From assembly GCA_021404685.1 (NCBI GenBank), contig QWHC01000025.1, forward strand, positions 1-49,153: a stretch of 49,153 bases of DNA, in the 5' to 3' direction. The stretch is from Chloroflexi bacterium CFX4 (lineage in GTDB: Bacteria; Chloroflexota; Anaerolineae; Aggregatilineales; UBA2796). Position numbers and translations under genes: made by a program. This document shows, in pieces, positions 16,586-24,292 of the stretch. The first letter of the stretch is position 1; the number at the start of each line of letters is the position of its first letter. The notes under the pieces were generated by a model. That model searched no databases. It worked only from the letters and a program-made list of their open reading frames with translations, and was not told where the DNA came from.

Positions 16586-18076
16586 TCATGAACCAAATCC
16601 GGGACGCTCAGTTGGTTCGGGTGTTGGCTGTGGTTCGGGCGTTGGCAGCGGTGGCTGCGTCGGCTCTGGACCACCGCCCTCGCCGGGACCACCGCCCTCA
16701 CCGGGACCACCGCCAGAGCCGCCACCGGGCGTTGCGGTTGGCACAAAGGGCGCCGGCGTGCGCGTTGGCGGACGGCGCGTGGATGTGCGCGTGGGCGTCA
16801 ACGTCGGCGTGCTAGTCGGTGTGCGCGTGGGTGTTAGCGTGCGTGTTGGTGTGCGCGTGGGTGTATTGGTCGGCGTTGGCGTATAGGTGGGCGTATTGGT
16901 CGGCGTTGGTGTGTAGGTGCGCGTCGGCGTGCTGGTGGGCGTAAAGGTATAGGTGGGCGTCGCCGTAAAGGTGGGTGTATTGGTTGGCGTGTTGGATGCC
17001 GTGCGCGTGGCTGTGGGCGTGCGGGTTGGTGTATTGGTCGCCGTGCGCGTGGGTGTGTTACTAGGCGTATAAGTGTTACTGGGCGTGAGCGAGACCGATT
17101 GGAACAGCGGCGCTGTGGTAGATGTTAGCGGAAGGGCTGTTTCAGTGTAGGCTTCTGTCGGCGTTTCGGTTAAGGTCGCAGTTAGCGTTGGTGTTTCAGT
17201 GTTGGCGACGGCGGGCGCGTTTTCCATCTGACCCACCAGCAGCGATGCACCAAGCCCAACCAAACCTACAAGGGCAGCCAGCGCCAAGGGCAGCACCACA
17301 CGCCCGGGCGCCGCAGGCTGCTTGCCCATGCGCGCCACAATAACCGTGATGTTATCATTACCGCCGCGTTTGAGTGCCAGATCAACCAACTGCTTGGTAG
17401 CTTTCTGGGCAGACTTGCCTTTCACAATATCACAAATTTCTTGTGGTTCAACCAAGCTCCACAAGCCATCGCTGCAAATGACAAAGACATCGTTCGGCTG
17501 CACTTTTAGGCTTTTGATGAAAGGCTTCAGCGGGATGGGCTGCCCAAGAAAAGCAGTGACCATTGAGTTGCGCGAGGCTTTGACTGCCTCTTCAGACATG
17601 CCAGCATCAATTTGGCGCTGCATAACGCTTTGATCGTGGCTGAGGCGCTCAATCTGCTCACCGCGAATGAGGTAAACACGGCAATCGCCCACATTAAAGA
17701 GTGTTGCTTCGCCATTGGCTTGCAGCACCACGCCGGCAGCGGTCGAGCCGATGCGCGAAAGCCCAACCCGCGCTGATTGATCACGCACAAAACGGTTGGC
17801 AGCCTCGAGGGCAGTCTCTAGGCGGCTTGCAACGCTGCCCATACTGCCCTGCCCATAGTAAGCGCGTGTTAGCTCATCAATGGCGGCTTGGCTGGCGGTA
17901 TCACCACCACCCAAACCACCCATTCCATCTGCCACGACCCAAAGCGCGCCGGCAGCACGCTCTGGGACGTTTTCAGAAGGCAGCCACATGCGGACGGAAT
18001 CTTCATTCTTTGAGCGCTTTTTACCGACATCACTCATCTGCGCCAGATCAAGCGTTGAGAGAAGGTTGTGTGCCAT
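16586..18076 (-). CDS. PP2C-family Ser/Thr phosphatase with membrane span and Thr-Pro tail
   Basis: 496 residues. The cytoplasmic catalytic domain (about 10-250) has the PP2C metal motifs: 'NEDS', 'VADGMGG' (48-54), 'NVGDCRVYL' (128-136), 'CSDGLW' (201-206) and 'GNDNITVIV' (239-247). One membrane span is at about 260-282. The rest (285-496) is Thr-Pro repeats, then a Gly/Glu-rich and Pro-rich end; if the topology is as expected, all of this lies outside the cell. It dephosphorylates Ser/Thr-phosphorylated proteins and would oppose kinases such as the one at 39202. Its partner in the operon is the FHA protein, 18 bases upstream. Confidence 0.93.
   Translation of the reverse strand: MAHNLLSTLDLAQMSDVGKKRSKNEDSVRMWLPSENVPERAAGALWVVADGMGGLGGGDTASQAAIDELTRAYYGQGSMGSVASRLETALEAANRFVRDQSARVGLSRIGSTAAGVVLQANGEATLFNVGDCRVYLIRGEQIERLSHDQSVMQRQIDAGMSEEAVKASRNSMVTAFLGQPIPLKPFIKSLKVQPNDVFVICSDGLWSLVEPQEICDIVKGKSAQKATKQLVDLALKRGGNDNITVIVARMGKQPAAPGRVVLPLALAALVGLVGLGASLLVGQMENAPAVANTETPTLTATLTETPTEAYTETALPLTSTTAPLFQSVSLTPSNTYTPSNTPTRTATNTPTRTPTATRTASNTPTNTPTFTATPTYTFTPTSTPTRTYTPTPTNTPTYTPTPTNTPTRTPTRTLTPTRTPTSTPTLTPTRTSTRRPPTRTPAPFVPTATPGGGSGGGPGEGGGPGEGGGPEPTQPPLPTPEPQPTPEPTERPGFGS
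16746..17200. repeat. Degenerate tandem repeat encoding the Thr-Pro tail
   Basis: On the plus strand the DNA is a run of variants of short GTGGGCGT/GTTGGTGT-like units in multiples of 6 bases, encoding alternating Thr-Pro, Asn-Thr-Pro and Arg-Thr-Pro. Such tracts can expand or contract by slippage while keeping the frame. Confidence 0.7.
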
Positions 18077-18094
18077 GCTTTACCATTCCATCTC

Positions 18095-20950
18095 TCAGCG
18101 CCGTGCGCTGGGCATATCTGGGCTAGTCAGATCAGGATCGGAACGCTGGCTAAAGCGCAAGATCGTGGTTGTGCCAAGCCGAATACGGTTGCCTTCACGG
18201 AGCGGCGTTGGTGTGTTGGGTGCAAGGCGGCGCTCATCAAGGAAGGTGCCGTGCGTGCTGCTGCGATCTACGATGTAGAACACACCATCCGCGTAGGTAA
18301 TCTCAGCGTGATCACGCGAGACATTATCATCACTATCAAAGTTCAGGTCGCGCTGCTTGCGCCCAAGCCCAAAGGGTGCGTGGGTGATGCTCACCGTGCG
18401 CCCAAGCACAGGCTGATGCCGCGATGTCTCGACTGTTAGCAAGGCGGTGGGCATTGCCACTTGTGGCACGGGCGAGGTGCGGTCATCTGCCATCAGAGAG
18501 GGTACAGGCGCCGTGGCATCCATAGCCGGTGGCGGCGGCATACTGCCGCTGCTGCGCGCCGGCGGAATGTGTGGTGCTGGTGCGTGCGGCGCAGGCACCG
18601 GTGATGCCGCAGGTTTCTTGGGGCCTTTGGGCTGCGGTTTAGCGCCCTCCAGCTTGCCCACATCAATGGCGCCGGTCAGCTCACTCAGGAAGCCCGTGCC
18701 AGTCTTCGGCTTAGCAGGACGCCGCAGCAAGGCAAAGAGCAGGAACACCAAACCGATGACCAATACACCGAAAATGCCCAACACCAACGGACGCTGGCTC
18801 GGATTGTTGATTGCCTTACCAATTTGGTAGATCAGGTCGCTCGGCTCTGGTGTTGGTGAAGGCGTCAGGGTTGGTTCGGGCGAAGGCGTGATCGTGGGTG
18901 TGGGTGGCGGTGGCACCACCTTAAACTGGAAGGTGGAAGGCGCCGTGATCGGACGGTCTTCATCGTTCAAGCCGCGCAGCACAAATTGGAAATCACCGCC
19001 GACGTTGCCACCACCGGGCAGCACGTCAAACAGCACGACCACACGCTCATGCGGCGGCACGTTGAAGAACAAATCGTTACCGATCTTCAAACCCGTGGAA
19101 GCATCCACAACCTCAAGGCGGTAGCGTTTGATCAAATGCTCATTTTGGAAGGCGATCTCCACAATGAAGCGGCGATTCTCAGGGTCAGGGCGAATGGTCT
19201 GGATGACAGCCGAAGCAACCACCTCTGTTGGCGTGGGCGATGGCGTGGTGGTTGGTGTTGGTTGGCGGTCGTGAATGAATGGGAAGCGGGCGATTGGTCC
19301 GAGCTGCTGCCCGTTGTTATCGAAGGATTGCACCGTAAAAACATATTCACCCGCCACAATGCCTTCAAGGCTGAAGAACAACTCTGGTGCTGGTGCCACA
19401 TTAACGGAATTCCGTTCGAAATTGCCGCGGTCAACGATGGCGATACGTATATTGTCTATGCGTTCAGGGCTGAACAACTCCAGTGTGAGTGTTACGCTAT
19501 CCTTGATCGCCTCATCGTTATAGCGGATTGATTTAATCTGCCCACCAACAGGCAGCGGCGTTGGTGTGGAAGATGGCGTCGGCGTTGCGGTTGGGTTGAA
19601 TTCGGCAGTGGTGGTTTGGCGCACAACAACCGATCCATCGCGCCCAAGGGCGGTCACAAGGATGTTATAGCGCCCTGGTGGTGCGTCCAGCGGCAGCGGC
19701 ACCTCAATCGGACCGGGTTCTAGTGGCGCGCTCTTGATAATCTCGTTGATTTTCGTGCCGCCGCTGGTCGTCAATTCAATGCGATACTCAACAATGGCGT
19801 CCGGCGTCACCAGACCGACCAATTCAAAGCGGAAAGCGCGTGCGTTTGAGTCGAAGGATGCAGCGCTCAGGCTGAAGCTGGAGGTTGAGGTGGCTGTTGG
19901 CGTCGGTGTTGGTGTGGGTGTTTTGAAGGAATAATCGGCAGGCGAGAGGAAGGTATCATTATTTGAGGTCAGCACGGCGCCGTTTTCCAGCACAAGGCGC
20001 AACCCAGCAATGCGTTCACCTTGGCCCGGCTTTACCAAAGCAGTCGCCACACGCACAGCGGCGATAGCGTCGTTAATTTCTTTTAGCAGGCTGGGTAAGT
20101 CATTAATAGAAGCGCCGAAGACCGCCGTGCCGCCTGTCAGGCGTGCCATCTGCTCCATGCTGGCTTGATCAATCGGCACATTGGCTTGGGGTGGGCGAAA
20201 GTTAATCGTATAAATCGGCACACGAAAACGCCGATTGGTGGCAAGGCTTGTCACATCATTTAGATTTGCACGGCTGCACGGAATTGGCGCGCCAGTTTGC
20301 GGATCACGGCGTCCGCCTTGCGTCCAGTCAGACCCACCATCAGAGACAACGATCACAGCACGGCGACCGGGCTGCCCAATCTGATTAATGGCTTCCACGC
20401 CACGCAGCGCAGCATCGAACAAGCAGGTGCCATCACCGTTGCGCGGTGTGCTAAGCGCGTTGATGACTTGTTCAACACGGGTCTTATCGTCTGAGGAGCG
20501 AATATGCTCAATGATCTCATGGCTGAAAGTGACGATGGTGAAACGGGCTTCGTTGGGCATATTTTTGATCAGCTCAATGGTGGCACGTTTCAAATTGCCA
20601 AAGTTCGGGATCATTGTGCCACTCGCATCCAGCATCAGCACGATCTCAATCGGGCCTTTTGCCTGTTCAATCTCAGCATCATAAGGTCCGCCATCGTTGG
20701 CATCCAGCATGATGATCTGCCCTGATCGCAGCGGCACATTTAACACCGGGCGGCGGTTGCTATCAATGGGTGTGAAGTAGAGCCGCAACGTTAAGCCGGG
20801 CTTATCGGGTTCCTTAAAATCAATTGCCTCGTTGAACAAGATGACGGCTTCCACAGCAACCTGTGCCAGCACGACCATCGGTGTGATCAAGCTGACAATT
20901 GCCAGCAGCGCGATCACGATTCCCGTGTAAAATCGCCTTTTCACCTGCAT
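18095..20950 (-). CDS. vWA domain, single membrane span, cytoplasmic FHA domain protein
   Basis: 951 residues. A signal peptide or signal anchor is at 1-30. A von Willebrand A domain follows with the MIDAS motif D-A-S-G-T at 108-112, the strand 'ARFTIVTFSHE' and 'AVIVVSDGGSDW'. Then come beta-sandwich-like modules joined by Thr-Pro linkers, a membrane span at about 721-742, a Pro-rich cytosolic linker and an FHA domain at about 844-935 ('FGLGRKQRDL', 'VSRDHAEI', 'SSTHGTF'). FHA domains bind phosphothreonine. The layout suggests an outside metal-dependent adhesion domain linked to an inside phosphopeptide reader. It is the first gene of the array, followed by the PP2C phosphatase. Functions are inferred from domains. 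Confidence 0.9.
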   Translation of the reverse strand: MQVKRRFYTGIVIALLAIVSLITPMVVLAQVAVEAVILFNEAIDFKEPDKPGLTLRLYFTPIDSNRRPVLNVPLRSGQIIMLDANDGGPYDAEIEQAKGPIEIVLMLDASGTMIPNFGNLKRATIELIKNMPNEARFTIVTFSHEIIEHIRSSDDKTRVEQVINALSTPRNGDGTCLFDAALRGVEAINQIGQPGRRAVIVVSDGGSDWTQGGRRDPQTGAPIPCSRANLNDVTSLATNRRFRVPIYTINFRPPQANVPIDQASMEQMARLTGGTAVFGASINDLPSLLKEINDAIAAVRVATALVKPGQGERIAGLRLVLENGAVLTSNNDTFLSPADYSFKTPTPTPTPTATSTSSFSLSAASFDSNARAFRFELVGLVTPDAIVEYRIELTTSGGTKINEIIKSAPLEPGPIEVPLPLDAPPGRYNILVTALGRDGSVVVRQTTTAEFNPTATPTPSSTPTPLPVGGQIKSIRYNDEAIKDSVTLTLELFSPERIDNIRIAIVDRGNFERNSVNVAPAPELFFSLEGIVAGEYVFTVQSFDNNGQQLGPIARFPFIHDRQPTPTTTPSPTPTEVVASAVIQTIRPDPENRRFIVEIAFQNEHLIKRYRLEVVDASTGLKIGNDLFFNVPPHERVVVLFDVLPGGGNVGGDFQFVLRGLNDEDRPITAPSTFQFKVVPPPPTPTITPSPEPTLTPSPTPEPSDLIYQIGKAINNPSQRPLVLGIFGVLVIGLVFLLFALLRRPAKPKTGTGFLSELTGAIDVGKLEGAKPQPKGPKKPAASPVPAPHAPAPHIPPARSSGSMPPPPAMDATAPVPSLMADDRTSPVPQVAMPTALLTVETSRHQPVLGRTVSITHAPFGLGRKQRDLNFDSDDNVSRDHAEITYADGVFYIVDRSSTHGTFLDERRLAPNTPTPLREGNRIRLGTTTILRFSQRSDPDLTSPDMPSARR

Positions 20951-21004
20951 AATTAAACACCTTCTACGGAGTGTGACGCACTCGCCTGAGAGATATGCCT
21001 ATCC

Positions 21005-21010
21005 ATTATA
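21005..21010 (-). promoter_or_regulatory. Probable -10 box for the nine-gene minus-strand array
   Basis: A perfect TATAAT on the minus strand lies 54 bases before the ATG at 20950. The -35 region is poor. It sits just downstream of the stop of the ABC transporter gene, so the array has its own start. Confidence 0.5.
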
Positions 21011-21040
21011 GCGGATAAAAATCGTTGTGGGCAGTTTTTG

Positions 21041-22813
21041 CTAGTTTTTTATGCCCGTGTTGTTTAGTCGGCGCTCATCTTCGCGGGCAGCCATCTTCGC
21101 ATATAGCCCGCCGCTACGCAGCAATTCAGCATGTGTACCTTGTGCCACAAGGCGCCCACTTTCTAAGACATAAATCATATCAGCATCTTTCACAGTGCCA
21201 ATTCGGTGAGCAATCACTAGGCTGGTGCGCGTCTGCACCACGCCGCGCAACCCTTGCAATATCTCGGCAGCCGTATGCGTATCCACACTGGAAAGCGCAT
21301 CATCAAGGATCAGGATCGCAGGATCATGCACGATGGCACGCGCAATTGCCACACGCTGCCGCTGCCCACCGGAGAGCATCACGCCGCGCTCACCGACCAA
21401 TGTCTCCAGCCCGTGCGGAAGCTGCGGCAGATCGTTGCTCAGGCGTGAAAGCTGCACAGCTTGCAATAATACCTCATCATCTAGCGCCAGTTGACTCATC
21501 CGCACGTTTTGATGGAGCGGCTGGCTGAACAGGAAGGTAGATTGCGGCACATAGGCGATTGCCCGCCGCAGATCGGCAAGGTTCAGGTCGCGCACGTCAT
21601 GCCCATCTACCAAGATGCGCCCTTCGGTCGGATCAAACACACGCGCCAACAAGTTTACCAGCAGTGTTTTGCCGCTACCTGTTGCGCCGATAAAAGCAAC
21701 CGTCTGCCCGGCGGGAATGTGCAGCGAGATATGGCGCAGCAACCATTGACCGTTCACCTGCAAGCCGACGTTCTCAAAGGTGATCTCGCCACGCGGCGAG
21801 GGTAACGGCACGGCATTCGGTGGGCTGAAAATTTGTGGGCTTTGCAGCAGCGGCGTTACGCGCTGAAGCGCGCCGCGTGCCTGCTGATAGCGTTGGTAGA
21901 TGGTGCCAATTTGCAGCAGCACTTGGCTGATGAAGCCGAGATAGAGCAGAAATTGCACGAAGTTACCGAGCGTCATCGCGCCGCTGAGCGTCAGCACGCC
22001 GCCAAACAGCACCACGATGCCCGCTGTGCCTTCCGCAATCATGTTGGGCAGCATTCCAACCGGCTCGTAGCGGCGCTTGAAGAACAGCCAGCGCCGCCGA
22101 TATTCTACGTTTTCGGCGCGGAAATGCGCCGCAACGCCTGCCTCACGTCCAAAGGTCTTTAGCGTTTGGATGCCGCTGACCGAATCCTGAACCAGCGCGG
22201 CAAGTATACCTGCTTGCGTCTGAACATCCTCGAACATATTGGCAAGGGCGCGCCCGACGCGAAATTGCAGGCTTGTAGAGATGCTCAGCACCACGAAAAC
22301 GACGATGGTCAGTGGCAAGTTGACCATGCCTAACAGCACAAAGGTGATCACAAGTGTAAAGGTCGCACTGCCCAAGCGGTTGAAGCCAAGCGCCAGCAAA
22401 CGCCAAATCATCTCGGTATCGTGGTGCAGGCGCGAGATGAGATCGCCCGTCGGATAGTTCTGATAAAAGCCCTGATCAAGGGTCAGCAGGTTGCCAAACA
22501 GCCGCCGCCGTATATCGTAATCGGCGGCGTAGGCAATTGTGCCGCTGTAGTGGCGCTGCCCAAAGAAGGCAATCAGGATGATGACCGCCAAGCCCAGCAT
22601 GAGCAGCACATCCAACGCGATCTTGCCCAACGCCTCACCGCGACGGATATCATCAATAATCATACCGACCATGTACGGTTGCAGGGCGGTTGCCACGCCA
22701 CCCACCAATCCACTGAAAAACGCACCCAATGCCGCACGCTTTTGCGAGAGGATGACTTGCCAAAGCAAGTTGATGCGCGGCACAGGCGCCGCCGTAGGTT
22801 CTGAGGCAGACAT
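21041..22813 (-). CDS. ABC exporter, fused membrane and ATPase domains
   Basis: 590 residues, a half-transporter of the MsbA/MdlB class that works as a dimer. The N-terminal 310 residues hold about six membrane spans. The nucleotide-binding domain has Walker A 'GATGSGKT', the signature 'LSGGQRQR', Walker B 'AILILDDALSSVD' and the switch His in 'VIAHRI'. The substrate could be a lipid, drug or glycan precursor; nothing nearby decides. AGGAG lies 8 bases before the ATG. It appears to be a single-gene unit with its own promoter. Confidence 0.95.
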   Translation of the reverse strand: MSASEPTAAPVPRINLLWQVILSQKRAALGAFFSGLVGGVATALQPYMVGMIIDDIRRGEALGKIALDVLLMLGLAVIILIAFFGQRHYSGTIAYAADYDIRRRLFGNLLTLDQGFYQNYPTGDLISRLHHDTEMIWRLLALGFNRLGSATFTLVITFVLLGMVNLPLTIVVFVVLSISTSLQFRVGRALANMFEDVQTQAGILAALVQDSVSGIQTLKTFGREAGVAAHFRAENVEYRRRWLFFKRRYEPVGMLPNMIAEGTAGIVVLFGGVLTLSGAMTLGNFVQFLLYLGFISQVLLQIGTIYQRYQQARGALQRVTPLLQSPQIFSPPNAVPLPSPRGEITFENVGLQVNGQWLLRHISLHIPAGQTVAFIGATGSGKTLLVNLLARVFDPTEGRILVDGHDVRDLNLADLRRAIAYVPQSTFLFSQPLHQNVRMSQLALDDEVLLQAVQLSRLSNDLPQLPHGLETLVGERGVMLSGGQRQRVAIARAIVHDPAILILDDALSSVDTHTAAEILQGLRGVVQTRTSLVIAHRIGTVKDADMIYVLESGRLVAQGTHAELLRSGGLYAKMAAREDERRLNNTGIKN

Positions 22814-22842
22814 GCTTATGACTCCTGACTGTAGGGAGTTCT

Positions 22843-22851
22843 ATTATAGCA
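22843..22851 (-). promoter_or_regulatory. Extended -10 promoter of the ABC exporter
   Basis: On the minus strand TGC precedes TATAAT, a perfect extended -10, 30 bases before the ATG at 22813. No clear -35 box is needed for this promoter type. Confidence 0.6.
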
Positions 22852-22892
22852 GCTTCGATAAGGGCGTGGTGAAAATCAAGGGCGTGCGCCGC

Positions 22893-22921
22893 TTGCCGCG
22901 CTTGCCAAAACGGGCTATGCT
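22893..22921 (+). promoter_or_regulatory. Promoter for the fucose-isomerase-like gene
   Basis: TTGCCG (22893-22898) and TATGCT (22916-22921) are 17 bases apart, 40 bases before the ATG at 22961. It is divergent from the ABC exporter promoter. Confidence 0.45.
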
Positions 22922-22960
22922 GATGCCTGACCTTACACCTATGCTCAGGAGTTCGCCGCC

Positions 22961-24292
22961 ATGCTCGCCTTCGTGCCGTTAGCGCGCACCACCTTTGATA
23001 TGCAACTCGCCGAGTCGCAAGCCGCCCTTGCCCGCCAAACCCTACGCACTACCTTTCCCGACCTACTGGAAATTGAAGCCCTGATCACAGATGCGGACAG
23101 CATGGCGCGTGCTATCGCGCAGTTGCGCGGCGCGCCGCTTAGCCTGTTGGTCGTTTTTCAGGCAACCTTTGCCGACTCAAGCGCGGTGATCATGCTGGCA
23201 GAGGCGTTACGCCTTCCGCTGGTGCTGTGGGCAATTCCAGAGGCAGCCACAGGCGGACGGCTGCGCCTGAACGCGCTGTGTGGCATTAACCTTGCCGCCT
23301 TTGCCCTAAAGCGGCGCCGCCTGCCCTATACCTTCTGTTATGCGCCGCCTGATTCGGCTGAGGCATTACGCACTGTGCGGAATGCAGCGAGCGCGGCGGC
23401 AGCCTTACGCGCTTTGCGTGGCGCACAAATCGGCGTTGTGGGCGAACATCCAACAGGCTTTGAGCCGTGCGCCTATGATGTTGATCAGCTCAGCGCGCAG
23501 TTTGGCATTGGCGTGCAGCCCTACGATCTAGATCAGGCGTTCGTGGCTGCTGATGGCGTGCCTGCTGAGCGCGTCTCCGCCCGCTACGCTGAAGTGGCTG
23601 CCAAGCTGAGCAACCTTGCTGAGCTAAATGCCGATCAGGTGCGCGGCACGCTCAGCTTTCACGAGGCGATCCGCGATCAGATCGCGGCGGACGATCTGCG
23701 CGGTGTGGCGGTGCGCTGCTGGCCCGAGACGTTCCTTAAGCGCGATTGTGCCATTTGCGCCTCATCTTCGCTGCTGTGTGATTCAGGCATTCCTGCCACC
23801 TGCGAGGCAGACGTGAACGGTGTGGTCAGCGGCTTGATTCTGCAAGGCGTTGGCGCTGCAGCTACTTTCGGCGCGGATATGGTTGCCGCCGACGCCGAAC
23901 GGAACACGCTCACCTTCTGGCACTGCGGCTTGGCGCCGCTCAGTATGTGCGATCCGACTTTTGCGCCGCGTGGCGCGCTGCATAGCAATCGGCAGCGTCC
24001 GCTGCTCATGGAATTTCCGTTAAAAGCAGGGCGCGTGACCATCGCACGCCTGACACAAGCAGGCGAATCGGGCGCCTACCGTCTGGTGATCGGCACGGGC
24101 GAGATGCTCAGCGCGCCGATGCAGTTCAGCGGCACGAGCGGCGTTTTTCAGCCCGACTCAGGCGCGGCAAACGCGCTAGAGGTCATTTTGCGGGAAGGCT
24201 TGGATCATCACTTCACACTTGCCTACGGCGATTACCGAGAGGCGCTCTTGTTGTTCGCTGATTTTGCCAAATTGCCCGTCATCGCGCTGTGA
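22961..24292 (+). CDS. L-fucose/L-arabinose isomerase-like protein
   Basis: 443 residues. The fold family interconverts aldoses and ketoses with Mn. The C-terminal half contains 'VRCWPETFLKRDCAICASSSLLCDSGIPATCEADVNGVV' (positions near 23706-23825), where Glu, Asp and Cys residues are typical of the FucI-like group, and a 'WHCGLAP' motif. AGGAG lies 9 bases before the ATG. The real substrate is unknown; this group also includes proteins not shown to be true fucose isomerases. Its last 14 bases overlap the end of the convergent GT-C gene. Confidence 0.85.
   Translation: MLAFVPLARTTFDMQLAESQAALARQTLRTTFPDLLEIEALITDADSMARAIAQLRGAPLSLLVVFQATFADSSAVIMLAEALRLPLVLWAIPEAATGGRLRLNALCGINLAAFALKRRRLPYTFCYAPPDSAEALRTVRNAASAAAALRALRGAQIGVVGEHPTGFEPCAYDVDQLSAQFGIGVQPYDLDQAFVAADGVPAERVSARYAEVAAKLSNLAELNADQVRGTLSFHEAIRDQIAADDLRGVAVRCWPETFLKRDCAICASSSLLCDSGIPATCEADVNGVVSGLILQGVGAAATFGADMVAADAERNTLTFWHCGLAPLSMCDPTFAPRGALHSNRQRPLLMEFPLKAGRVTIARLTQAGESGAYRLVIGTGEMLSAPMQFSGTSGVFQPDSGAANALEVILREGLDHHFTLAYGDYREALLLFADFAKLPVIAL

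Noticed and set aside
16287..16886. Open frame with Gly-Val repeats on the plus strand opposite the PP2C tail
   Set aside because: It is the reverse reading of the Thr-Pro repeat tract and continues into moaC antisense; no ribosome site and no family.
16746..17200. CRISPR-like array in the repeat tract
   Set aside because: Units are 6-12 bases with no unique spacers and lie in frame within a coding sequence.
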